From Chloroflexota bacterium (GTDB taxonomy: Bacteria > Chloroflexota > UBA11872 > VXNJ01), in NCBI GenBank assembly GCA_026707405.1, contig JAPOWW010000002.1, positions 97,905 to 161,904 on the forward strand: a stretch of 64,000 bases of DNA. Direction: 5' to 3'. Positions 17,536 through 25,865 of the stretch are shown piece by piece (position 1 is the first letter of the stretch; every line of letters starts with the position of its first letter). Below the pieces are notes generated by a model. The model ran no database searches. It saw only the letters and a list, made by a program, of their open reading frames with translations, and was not told where the DNA came from. Made by a program: the position numbers and the translations under genes.

Positions 17536-19086
17536 GTGTTCATCGCTTATAAGCCGGATCGAATCTACAAGGACGTCGGAACGCGGCGGCAACTGTTCAT
17601 CGACGACGACGTCGTCGCGGTCGTCAAGAACGTCACCCGCCGCATGCACGCGCCGCAGAAGCACCCCGCAAACCCTCTACTTAAGCGCGACCGGCCCTGG
17701 GAAGTCGTGCCGATGTTCCGGTCGCCGACCTACGGAGTGCAGTTCGACTCCGAGGACAATCTCTACAAGTGTTGGTACGAGGACTACTACGGCGCGTTCT
17801 CCACTCCCCGGTCCTGGAACAGGGACCGTGTGTATTACGCGACTTCGGAGGACGGTATTTCGTGGGAAAAGCCCAATCTCGGCAAGCTCGAAGTCGACGG
17901 TCGCGATACGAACGCCTGCTTCAGCATTCCGCCGTATGAGTGGGCAAGCTGCATAACAGTCATACAGGACCCGAGCGACCCCGATCCCGCGCGCCGCTAC
18001 AAGATCGCTTATTACAAGCTGAGCGATTCCGGCAGAGGCTCATCGCAAGGCATGTCGCAGAACCGCGTCGAGGGACTCAGCATCGCGTTCTCGCCCGATG
18101 GAGTCGACTGGACCCCTTACGAGGGGAATCCCCTAATTCCGGAGTGGGGAAGCGACGTTGAGGTCTTGACCTACGACCCTATCGACAAGAAATACATTCT
18201 CTATGGGCGCTATGGCGGACAGTCGGGCAGCTCGGCGCATCCGGATCACGATGCCTGGTTCGCTCCCGTATACCCCAACGTGCCCGCCGGAATGTGGGGT
18301 ATCCGCCGCCGCGTGTATCGTCTCGAGAGCCAGGACTGCATCAACTGGGTCGACCCCACCCTCGTTTTCAATCCCGGGCCGGACGACAACGTAGACGACA
18401 GCTATTACTGCTTCGTACCGTGGCGGGCAGACGAAGTGCACCTTGGTCTCTTGTGTGTGCTGCATCAGGTGGACAACGACATGGACATCTATCTGCACCA
18501 CAGCCGCGACGGACTCGATTGGAAGCGGTTCGTCACGCACCGACCGTTTATCCCCCGCGGAGCGGCGGGCAGCTACGACCAACATGGCGTCGAGATGCCG
18601 ATCCAACCGCTCGAAGTCGGCGACGAGCTTCGTTTCTACTATGGTGGCATGAGCGTCCACCACGACTTTTGGTATCTGGCCGAGCAGCAGGGGCTGGATC
18701 TGCCCGAAGCTCACGATCCCGAGCTGGTCATGAATGGGCACACGCTCAACCTCGCCACGTTGCGGCGCGATGGGTACGTATCTTTCGACGCGGGAATCCG
18801 GCACGGTTACGTCGAGACCAAGCCGGTGTTCTCGACGGCCCCAAAACTGTTCATCAATGGGAAGTGCGCTCAGGATGGGTACATCGCCGTCGAGATCATG
18901 GACGGCTGGGGTAACGTCTGGGCCGGCTACGGCCGGGACGACTGTCGGCCCTTCTCCGGCGACGACGTTCACCACCAGGTCTCGTGGTCGGACGGCGGCG
19001 AGGTGAACAAGATCCCCGGCTCCATCAAGCTCCGTTTTCACCTGCGCAATGCGGAGCTGTACGGCTTCCAATTCGCCGAAGGATAA
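17536..19086 (+). CDS. Uncharacterised five-bladed-propeller-type protein A (glycoside hydrolase-like)
   Basis: A 516-residue protein without signal peptide. Its repeating blade motifs YYATSEDGISWEKP (about 100-113), IAFSPDGVDWTPYEG, YRLESQDCINWVDP and LHHSRDGLDWKRF are typical of GH32/GH43/GH130-type propellers that act on or bind sugars. The N-terminus RQLFIDDDVVAVVKNVTRRM, the RDRPWE motif (51-56) and the C-terminal beta-domain (from about 400; ending LKLRFHLRNAELYGFQF) are shared with the paralogue at 19168-20766. GTG at 17536 with GGGGAGGAG about six bases upstream is preferred over the ATG at 17509. I cannot assign a GH family. It sits just upstream of a sugar importer, so a role in carbohydrate use is inferred. 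Confidence 0.72.
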   Translation: MFIAYKPDRIYKDVGTRRQLFIDDDVVAVVKNVTRRMHAPQKHPANPLLKRDRPWEVVPMFRSPTYGVQFDSEDNLYKCWYEDYYGAFSTPRSWNRDRVYYATSEDGISWEKPNLGKLEVDGRDTNACFSIPPYEWASCITVIQDPSDPDPARRYKIAYYKLSDSGRGSSQGMSQNRVEGLSIAFSPDGVDWTPYEGNPLIPEWGSDVEVLTYDPIDKKYILYGRYGGQSGSSAHPDHDAWFAPVYPNVPAGMWGIRRRVYRLESQDCINWVDPTLVFNPGPDDNVDDSYYCFVPWRADEVHLGLLCVLHQVDNDMDIYLHHSRDGLDWKRFVTHRPFIPRGAAGSYDQHGVEMPIQPLEVGDELRFYYGGMSVHHDFWYLAEQQGLDLPEAHDPELVMNGHTLNLATLRRDGYVSFDAGIRHGYVETKPVFSTAPKLFINGKCAQDGYIAVEIMDGWGNVWAGYGRDDCRPFSGDDVHHQVSWSDGGEVNKIPGSIKLRFHLRNAELYGFQFAEG

Positions 19087-19167
19087 TCGCTGGCCGCCAG
19101 TTCGTCGCCGGACTCGGAAAGAGGGCGGAGTCGCCGGGCTTCCGGTGCGGCTTTGGCGGACCGCCCT

Positions 19168-20766
19168 CTAGGCTGATACGACGCGAAACGAGTAGAGGTC
19201 CGCGTTCCGCATCAGGAACTTCAGCTTTCTGTAAGGAGTCGCCGACGGCAGCGATTCCTGGTCGGCCGGCATGGGTAGCGACGGATCGTTACGCCAGCTC
19301 ACCTGATGACGAATTGCGTCGCCAGTGAACATGTCGCAATCATCCCAGCCGCGGCCCGGCAGGGCCGCCCCGGACTCGTCGGTGACCGCGACCTTCACGT
19401 AGCCATCGTGTCCGCACGCGGCGTTGACTATGAGCCGGTCGCCCGCCGCGACGAAGGGCTGCGTGTCGAGCATTCCCTCGCGGACGGCATTGGCCCTTAG
19501 AGAAACGAAACCGTCCAGGCGAAGGTTCGCGAGTCCGAGTCCGTACCGCACCTCGTCGTCATCCCAGGCTTCCGGAACCTGCAAGCCTTCGTATTGCCCG
19601 ACGTACCACCAGTCGTGATGACACCACGAGCCGCCGTAGTAGATCCGAAGCTCGTCGCCGACGGGAATCGCATGTACGCCGTAGGCCTGCGTCTGGTCCC
19701 ACGAGCCGGGCGGACCTGGTTCCAGCCAGGACCAGCCGGGAGCCAGACGCCGCCAGTTGCGGCCGTCGCGGCTGTGCACGAGTTGAACGTCGTTGTAGTT
19801 TTCGACCATGTGAAAGACGTAAAGGAAGCCGATCCATTGGCCTCCCAGGTCGTACTGGGTCATGCCATAGAACGAATCGTCGATATTGTCGAGATCGGGA
19901 TCGGGCGCGATGATGAGGCGCGGCGTGCTCCAATTCACGAAATCGCGGCTCTCGGACTGGAATATCCGCCTTCGGTTGCGGCGGCTGGCCACGCCCTCCA
20001 TCCTGTCGAAACGAGGGCCGCCCGAAACCTCCCACACGTCTGTCGAGGGCACGCGCGGCGCCCGCCCCTGCCACGGGTGGCGTGTGTTTAAGAGATACGT
20101 TTGCGTAGCCTGATCGAAGGCCACGATCGTGACGTCGCTCAGCCGGTTTTTGAGGTTGCCGAAGACTGGCGGCTCTTCCGCCGGCGTCCAATGGACTCCA
20201 TCCGGCGAGTACGCCAGGCGAATCTCTTGATCGTTCGCTGCTTTCGGCGGCGAATCAGCCGGAATGAAGCTGTGCATCGCTTTGTAGCGCCGCCCGCCAT
20301 CGGTCTCGAGGGGATCGTCTAGCACGGTCATGTTCCAGACCGACCCGTAGCCCGCGCCTCCGAACACCCCGTTGGTGTCGTGCCCCTCCACCTCTATCAG
20401 CCCCATCGCCGGCTTTTCCCAGGTCAGCCCGTCATCCGAGCACGCGTAGAGATGGGTGTCCTGTGTGTAGTCCCAGGCCATGATCGAGCCGCCGTGGGCT
20501 GCATGCTTGGCGCGGTCGAATTTCCAGTCGGAGTAAAGGCAGCGAAATTGCCCCGAGTCCGCGTCGCGCCACAGCGCGAAGTCGGCGGTCCCGAAATAGA
20601 CGAAGTGCTCCCAGGGTCTGTCCTTCTTTATCAGCGGGTTGGCTTCGGACTTTTCCGGCCTGTGGATGACTCGGGTGAGGTTCTGGACCGATTCCACGAT
20701 GCCGTCGTCAAAGAAGAACTGCGGTTGGTCCTCGATCACCAACGAGGTCGCGTCCAGCGTACCCAT
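19168..20766 (-). CDS. Uncharacterised five-bladed-propeller-type protein B (glycoside hydrolase-like)
   Basis: A 532-residue paralogue of the preceding gene, facing it tail to tail with an 81-base gap. Shared signatures are PQFFFDDGIVESVQNLTRVI (15-34), KKDRPWEH (48-54), LYACSDDGLTWEKP (106-119), RLAYSPDGVHWTP, FQSESRDFVNWSTP and LVHSRDGRNWRRLAPG, plus a common C-terminal module ending RKLKFLMRNADLYSFRV. No signal peptide is visible, so action is probably cytosolic. AGGAG lies about nine bases before the ATG. Divergent from the binding-protein gene at 20974 across about 200 bases. A glycosidase, phosphorylase or lectin role is possible; none is proven. Confidence 0.72.
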   Translation of the reverse strand: MGTLDATSLVIEDQPQFFFDDGIVESVQNLTRVIHRPEKSEANPLIKKDRPWEHFVYFGTADFALWRDADSGQFRCLYSDWKFDRAKHAAHGGSIMAWDYTQDTHLYACSDDGLTWEKPAMGLIEVEGHDTNGVFGGAGYGSVWNMTVLDDPLETDGGRRYKAMHSFIPADSPPKAANDQEIRLAYSPDGVHWTPAEEPPVFGNLKNRLSDVTIVAFDQATQTYLLNTRHPWQGRAPRVPSTDVWEVSGGPRFDRMEGVASRRNRRRIFQSESRDFVNWSTPRLIIAPDPDLDNIDDSFYGMTQYDLGGQWIGFLYVFHMVENYNDVQLVHSRDGRNWRRLAPGWSWLEPGPPGSWDQTQAYGVHAIPVGDELRIYYGGSWCHHDWWYVGQYEGLQVPEAWDDDEVRYGLGLANLRLDGFVSLRANAVREGMLDTQPFVAAGDRLIVNAACGHDGYVKVAVTDESGAALPGRGWDDCDMFTGDAIRHQVSWRNDPSLPMPADQESLPSATPYRKLKFLMRNADLYSFRVVSA

Positions 20767-20885
20767 GAGAATCTTCTCCTAACACGTATGGCAGACCGCT
20801 CGCGGCAGGCCGGTCCTCGCCAAGCCAGCTCCAGCATCGGCCCCTTGACTAACCAAAGGATAGTGCCGTGGCCGTGGGGCAGCGA

Positions 20886-20912
20886 TTGACAGAATCGCTA
20901 AGAGTGTATGAT
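20886..20912 (+). promoter_or_regulatory. Possible sigma-70 promoter of sugar importer 1
   Basis: A consensus TTGACA (20886-20891) and TATGAT (20907-20912) with a short 15-base spacer, 62 bases before the binding-protein ATG. A second ATTGACA copy lies at 20921-20927 and could instead be an operator half-site or alternative -35 box. Confidence 0.38.
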
Positions 20913-20973
20913 GTCGCGGGATTGACAAGGGCATTTCATCGTGTCCATCGCAGTGGTGATGAAGGGGGTTCCC

Positions 20974-22380
20974 ATGCGGAAATCGATATTCCGAGGTAAC
21001 ACGGTCAGCAGGCGCGGCCTGCTGCGCTCAGGTCTTGTGCTCGGCGTCGGAACCGTTGCCGCTATGGCGCTGTCAGGCTGCGGCGAGGAAGAAGAAGTAG
21101 CCGCACCGGCCCCCGCCGCCACCGCCGCCCCAACGCAGGTGGTGGCGGCAACGGAAGCCCCTCCGAGCATGGAGAAGGTCACCATCAAGATGTGGACCGC
21201 CTCCGTCGAGGACATCAATCCGATACATGAGGAAGAGGTGGCCAATTTCACTTCGATGATGCCGAACGTCTCCATCGACCTCACGCTCGTTCCGTGGTCC
21301 GACGTTCAGACCAAGCAGCTGACTTCTCTGGCCGCGGGCGACAAGCCCGATATCGCCTACACCCACTCCGAGCTCAATTCCACCTTCGCGTGGCGCGGTG
21401 TGCTTCAGTCTCTCGACGAGTACATGGCCGCCGATGGCGACTTCGACCGGGACGACTTCTTCGCCGGGCCGCTCGAGAATCTCTCTTACCGCGGCAAGGT
21501 CAACGGGGTCCCGATGTATTCGGGGCCTGTCATCTTCGTGTACAACCGCGAAATGATCGGCGAGCTCGGCTTTGACGACCCTTGGGAGATGTACCAGGAG
21601 GGCAATTGGACGATCGATGCCTACGAACAGATTGTTCGGGCGGCCGCCACCGGCTCGGGCGCGGACAGGATCTACGGTGATAGGGAGTTGCCGAACGCGC
21701 TGAAGATCTGGTGGCTCTGGATTCAGGGCTTCGACGGCCAGGTCTGGAACGACAAGGTCTCGGAGAGCCTCATGCACGAGGCAAACGCCTTGAAAACCTG
21801 GGACTGGCTGACGACCCTCGTCAAAGACGAGGTGTGGGCCGACTCCACGGTGACCGGCGCATTTTCAGGCGGCGCGGAGGGAATGTTCGTCAGCCGCAAG
21901 ATGCCCTTCTATACGGCGTCGCGGTGGGTGACCACGAATATCCCCGAGGAGTTCCCGGCAGCTACCGCGCCGATGTACAAGATGCCTAACGGCGACGATA
22001 ACGGCCGCGACGGCACCGACGGCGTGGGTATGCATGCCGACACCAAACATCCCGACGAGGCGTGGGCGGTGCTCAAGCATTGGGCGACTGACGTGATGGA
22101 TCGGTTTGTTGAGATTCGCTACACCAATCCGACCCGGCGTTCGGTTCTTAATAGTCCGGCTTGGGCGGCCGCCATGGCGACGTGGGACAACGTCGAGGTG
22201 CACAACGCGTCCCTGGAGCAGATTCGGCGCGGTTTCTACCATCCGCCCGGCTACCGCGAGATCAACACCATTTTGAAGAAGGCTTATGACGAGGTGAAGC
22301 TCGGACAAAAGAACTCGGCGGACGCCTTCTCAGCGATCAAGCCCGACATCGACGCAATCCTGCAGGAAAGCTCGGAGTAG
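20974..22380 (+). CDS. Sugar ABC transporter substrate-binding lipoprotein 1 (Tat-type signal)
   Basis: Family 1 extracellular solute-binding protein of 468 residues. The N-terminus holds a twin-arginine motif VSRRGLLRSG (11-20), a hydrophobic stretch, and a lipobox ALSGC with C36, followed by an acidic EEEE tract and an Ala/Pro/Thr linker, so a folded, Tat-exported and lipid-anchored protein is expected. The body has typical segments VTIKMWTASVEDINPI, PDIAYTHSELNSTFAW, GKVNGVPMYSGPVIFVYNREM and a C-terminal KKAYDEVKLGQKNSADAFS. AAGGGGG five bases before the ATG at 20974 fixes the start. First gene of an importer with two permeases downstream; paralogous to 41915-43291. Confidence 0.92.
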   Translation: MRKSIFRGNTVSRRGLLRSGLVLGVGTVAAMALSGCGEEEEVAAPAPAATAAPTQVVAATEAPPSMEKVTIKMWTASVEDINPIHEEEVANFTSMMPNVSIDLTLVPWSDVQTKQLTSLAAGDKPDIAYTHSELNSTFAWRGVLQSLDEYMAADGDFDRDDFFAGPLENLSYRGKVNGVPMYSGPVIFVYNREMIGELGFDDPWEMYQEGNWTIDAYEQIVRAAATGSGADRIYGDRELPNALKIWWLWIQGFDGQVWNDKVSESLMHEANALKTWDWLTTLVKDEVWADSTVTGAFSGGAEGMFVSRKMPFYTASRWVTTNIPEEFPAATAPMYKMPNGDDNGRDGTDGVGMHADTKHPDEAWAVLKHWATDVMDRFVEIRYTNPTRRSVLNSPAWAAAMATWDNVEVHNASLEQIRRGFYHPPGYREINTILKKAYDEVKLGQKNSADAFSAIKPDIDAILQESSE

Positions 22381-22394
22381 CCGCTCCGGAGTTC

Positions 22395-22434
22395 TACCCA
22401 CGGCCCATGCGCTGTGGCGCGTGGGCCGTGGGTA
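22395..22434 (+). terminator. Strong 18-bp hairpin between binding protein and permease genes
   Basis: TACCCACGGCCCATGCGC and its complement close over a 4-base TGTG loop with only one G-U pair. It starts 14 bases after the stop codon and is followed by TAATGAAAAA rather than a T-run, so it looks like an mRNA 3'-end stabiliser or partial terminator that lets binding protein outnumber permeases. An equivalent hairpin follows the second binding-protein gene. Confidence 0.65.
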
Positions 22435-22619
22435 ATGAAAAATCGTGTCACAAGCAGCTGCGAAGGGCCTTGAGCTTGTGACCTATGGTCGGAGAGGTGA
22501 TGCGTGCGACTATGCCAAATACGCTGCGCCTTGCCCGAGGCGGTTTCGCGCTTGTTCTTGGTAACACCTGACGCTACGTTCCGTCCCTTTCCGGCGCGCC
22601 TTGCCGGCCGCCGCTAGAC

Positions 22620-23552
22620 ATGCAGGCAAGCCAGGTTTCATCACCCGCGCGGGCCGCGCCGCGTATAAGCCGTCAACGGCTTAAGTACTACGCCCAGGGC
22701 TACGCGTTCATCAGCCCGTGGATCATCGGCACCGCCTTGTTCACCGTCTATCCGGTCGCCTACTCGGCGGTGCTGACTTTCACAAAATTCGATCTGCTTA
22801 CTCCCCCCGAATACATCGGCGCCGGAAACTTCGACCGGATGATCGGCGACTCGCAGTTCCCGACGGCTCTGATCAACACCGCCTACTACACGTTCATCGC
22901 GGTCCCGCTACAGCTTTTCGTCGCGCTCATAATGGCTCTTTTCCTGAACCAGCAGCTCAGGTTCATCAACGTCTTCCGCACGCTGTTCTATCTTCCGACG
23001 GTGACGCCCACGGTGGCGAGCGTGATCATCTTCATGTATCTCTACAACCCCGACTTTGGGTTCTTCAACGTGGCGCTGGGCTGGTTCGGGATTCCGGGAG
23101 TCAAGTGGCTCGGGGACCCCAACTGGGCCAAGCCCGCGCTCATCCTGCTAAGCCTGTGGTACGTCGGCGGTCAGATGGTCATTTTCCTGGCGGGCCTGCA
23201 AAGCGTCCCCGATGCTCTCTTGGAAGCTGCGTCGATCGACGGCGCTGGCACGCTGCGGAAATTCTGGCACGTCACGATTCCGATGATTACGCCGACGATA
23301 TTCTTCAACCTCGTTCTCGGAATCATCGGTTCTTTCCAGGTGTTCACTGTTGCTTTCATCGCCACGAGAGGCGGACCTATCGATTCCACCCTGTTCTACG
23401 TGTTGTGGATTTACCGGCACGCCTTCGAGAACCTCAACATGGGGTACGCCGCGGCAATCGGATGGGTATTGCTCGTGATCATCCTTATCTTCACTCTCCT
23501 GCAGTTCGCCATCAGCCAGCGGTGGGTCTACTACGAAGCGGAGGGGAGCTAG
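22620..23552 (+). CDS. Sugar ABC transporter permease 1, MalF type
   Basis: Inner-membrane permease of 310 residues with six hydrophobic helices. The EAA loop that contacts the ATPase reads EAASIDGAGTLRKFWHVTIP (about 202-221). The N-terminus before the first helix (YAQGYAFISPWIIGTALFTVYPV) is typical of the UgpA/LacF group. It pairs with the MalG-type gene three bases downstream. The 240-base gap from the binding-protein gene holds the hairpin above. Highly similar to the gene at 43569-44492. Confidence 0.93.
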   Translation: MQASQVSSPARAAPRISRQRLKYYAQGYAFISPWIIGTALFTVYPVAYSAVLTFTKFDLLTPPEYIGAGNFDRMIGDSQFPTALINTAYYTFIAVPLQLFVALIMALFLNQQLRFINVFRTLFYLPTVTPTVASVIIFMYLYNPDFGFFNVALGWFGIPGVKWLGDPNWAKPALILLSLWYVGGQMVIFLAGLQSVPDALLEAASIDGAGTLRKFWHVTIPMITPTIFFNLVLGIIGSFQVFTVAFIATRGGPIDSTLFYVLWIYRHAFENLNMGYAAAIGWVLLVIILIFTLLQFAISQRWVYYEAEGS

Positions 23553-23555
23553 CCG

Positions 23556-24491
23556 ATGGGGCTCAAAGCCGTCGGACGAGACCCTGCCGCGTCGATAACT
23601 CGGTCCCCACGGCCGGTCGACGTGCTGCGCAGTTGGCTGGTAGCGGCCGTCAAGTATGGGAGCCTGGCGGCCATCGCCTTCGTCACCGCAATTCCGCTTC
23701 TCTGGATGCTCTCCACTTCCCTGAAGGAAACCGGCAAGGAGTTTCTGTTTCCGCCCCAGTGGATCCCGGTTCCGGCAGTCTGGTCGAACTACGCCAACGT
23801 CTGGGGCGTTATCGACAATCTCGCGCTCTACACGTCCAACAGCTTCATCGTCGCCGGTCTTGCAACGCTGGGGACCGTACTGAGTTGCTCGCTCGTCGCG
23901 TTCGGATTCGCTCGCATGGAGTTCCCCGGACGCGGGCCGCTGTTCATCGTGCTGCTCGCGTCGTTGATGCTCCCGGGGATCATCACCCTGGTGCCCACTT
24001 ACATCCTGTTCAAGAACTTCGGCTGGATCGACACGCCGCTTCCTCTAATCGTCCCGTACTGGTTCGGCGGCGGAGCTTTTGGGACCGCGTTCTACACGTT
24101 CCTCATCCGCCAGTTCATGCTTCAGCTTCCGAAAGAGCTCGACGAAGCGGCGGTCGTCGACGGCGCGTCCTTTTTCCGCATCTACTGGATGATTCTCATG
24201 CCGCTTGCCCGGCCGGCGCTGGCCGCCTCGGCGATCTTCTCCTTCATTCAGCATTGGAACGAGTTCCTCCACCCGCTGATCTTCATAGATACCGAGCGCT
24301 GGCGGACTCTCGCGCTGGCCCTGCGGTTTTTCCTTGCCGAGTTCACCGAATGCTGCGCGCGCTCGCCGACTCCCTGGAACATGTTGATGGCGGGTTCGGT
24401 GCTCATGCTCACTCCCGTGCTCGTCATATTCTTCGCCGCCCAGCGCTATTTCATCCGCGGCATCGCGCTCTCGGGGCTCGGTGGCCGCTAG
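23556..24491 (+). CDS. Sugar ABC transporter permease 1, MalG type
   Basis: Second permease of the importer, 311 residues, six helices, with the EAA loop ELDEAAVVDGASFFRIYWMI (about 192-211). ALSGLGGR at the C-terminus mirrors ALTGLTGR and ALSGLTGR of the two paralogues at 44489 and 47515. Translation is probably coupled to malF (ATG three bases after its stop). No ATPase gene follows, as in many systems served by a shared MsmK/UgpC-type ATPase. Confidence 0.93.
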   Translation: MGLKAVGRDPAASITRSPRPVDVLRSWLVAAVKYGSLAAIAFVTAIPLLWMLSTSLKETGKEFLFPPQWIPVPAVWSNYANVWGVIDNLALYTSNSFIVAGLATLGTVLSCSLVAFGFARMEFPGRGPLFIVLLASLMLPGIITLVPTYILFKNFGWIDTPLPLIVPYWFGGGAFGTAFYTFLIRQFMLQLPKELDEAAVVDGASFFRIYWMILMPLARPALAASAIFSFIQHWNEFLHPLIFIDTERWRTLALALRFFLAEFTECCARSPTPWNMLMAGSVLMLTPVLVIFFAAQRYFIRGIALSGLGGR

Positions 24492-24658
24492 AACGAGTCG
24501 ATTCCGGGATTCGATCGCCGCGGGCCCTCGGCTTTCGGTCAGTGGAGTGATGTGAAGAAGGGCGGGAATAGGATTGCCGCGAGCCAGAGTCAGATCAACA
24601 CCTGCGACTCACGAAGCTTCTTTGATAGCGCCGCTTGGGACTTTCGTATGACTCACAG

Positions 24659-25684
24659 ATGGCGATAGCCGTTCAGTCGCGGACGCTCGGTCTCGCCAGC
24701 TTGTTGACGATGGCCTTTCTCGCTATCGCCTGTCGCGCCGACCCGGACTGTGAAGCCCAGGTCTACTCGGTGTTCGAGGGACTTACCGAACCGCGCGGAT
24801 TGACCGTGGGAAGCGACGGAGTCGTCTATATCGCCGAAGTCGGACCGCCTGAGGCGGGCGGGCGGATCATCCGAATCGATGACGGGCAGGTCGACACCCT
24901 TCTCGCCGGGCTCCCGGTATTCACGCACGCGAACGAGGAGCGCGTCGGGGCCAGCGCTGTCGCGCTGCGGGGCGACCAGGTGTACGTGCTGATCGGCGAA
25001 GGCCGGGAATCTCCAAGCTCGTCGCTGCTGCTTACGCGAAGCGGGGGCGAGTTCGATGTAGTCGCAGACCTCCACGCCTATATTCGCGTTGCCCATCCAA
25101 AGTACGCGAACCGCCTCGATCCCGGTCCAGTTCCGTCCAATCCCTTCGCGGTCGCATATCACGACGCTCAGGACCTCTTCTACGTGGTCGACAGCGGCGT
25201 CAATGCCCTCCTTTCGGTTGAGTCCGACGGAGAGACGAACATCGTGGTCACCTGGGATAACAACCCCGTTCCTACCGGCGTTGCCGTCGGACCCGACGGC
25301 AACCTCTACGTGGCCCACTTCAGCCCGCTGCCATATTTGGCAGGCACTGGTTCAGTCGTCCGCGTGACTCCGGCGGGGGAAGTCTCGGAGGTAGTCGCTG
25401 ACCTGACCACCCCGATCGGCGTGGCCTTCGACGCGGCGGGAGCGATGTACGTTCTCGAATTTTCCGGGGGATTCGACCCGGACGGACCTGAGCTGTTTGG
25501 CCGCGAGAGCGGAAGGCTCCTGAGGGTCGGCGATGGCGGCAACGAGGTTGTTATGGATGGACTGGCGTTTCCGACCGGTCTCGCCGTGGCGCCTTCGGGC
25601 GCGATCTATCTGACGAACTTTGGCGGACTTTCCGCGCCATATACAGGCGCCGTGCTTCGGCTCGATCCTTGCCCGGCGAGCTGA
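24659..25684 (+). CDS. ScyD/ScyE-like (NHL/SMP-30-type) beta-propeller protein, probably exported
   Basis: A 341-residue protein with an N-terminal signal-like helix ending LAIAC (C25, weak lipobox) and repeated propeller blades: EPRGLTVGSDGVVYIAEVG, PTGVAVGPDGNLYVAHFS, PIGVAFDAAGAMYVLEFSG and PTGLAVAPSGAIYLTNFGG. This arrangement fits the ScyD/ScyE family of six-bladed propellers, whose general role is unclear outside scytonemin clusters. ATG at 24659 is chosen rather than the TTG eight codons upstream. It follows the importer by about 170 bases with nothing recognisable in the gap and may be independently expressed. Confidence 0.78.
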   Translation: MAIAVQSRTLGLASLLTMAFLAIACRADPDCEAQVYSVFEGLTEPRGLTVGSDGVVYIAEVGPPEAGGRIIRIDDGQVDTLLAGLPVFTHANEERVGASAVALRGDQVYVLIGEGRESPSSSLLLTRSGGEFDVVADLHAYIRVAHPKYANRLDPGPVPSNPFAVAYHDAQDLFYVVDSGVNALLSVESDGETNIVVTWDNNPVPTGVAVGPDGNLYVAHFSPLPYLAGTGSVVRVTPAGEVSEVVADLTTPIGVAFDAAGAMYVLEFSGGFDPDGPELFGRESGRLLRVGDGGNEVVMDGLAFPTGLAVAPSGAIYLTNFGGLSAPYTGAVLRLDPCPAS

Positions 25685-25792
25685 TTCACACCTATGCGAC
25701 ACGCCGTCGACAATGCCATCCACGCTCCGCGGTCTCGGCGATTACGAAGTCGGCAGCCCGGCTATTCGGATGCGCGCGACAAGTAAAATCTA

Positions 25793-25820
25793 TTGACAGT
25801 CGCTCATAGATGCATACGTT
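25793..25820 (+). promoter_or_regulatory. Probable sigma-70 promoter of the mttB-family gene
   Basis: TTGACA (25793-25798) and TACGTT (25815-25820) with a 16-base spacer, 45 bases upstream of a strong GGAGG-led ATG. The -10 box is only a partial match. Confidence 0.42.
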
Positions 25821-25865
25821 CGGCTTTGACCCTACGAGACGATCATCCTCCTGAAGGAGGCCCAG

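Noticed and set aside
22718..24550. 610-codon rightward open frame across both permease genes
   Set aside because: It is a shadow frame of two clear permease genes in GC-rich DNA; its product is Arg/His-rich, without motifs, and it crosses the real malF/malG boundary.
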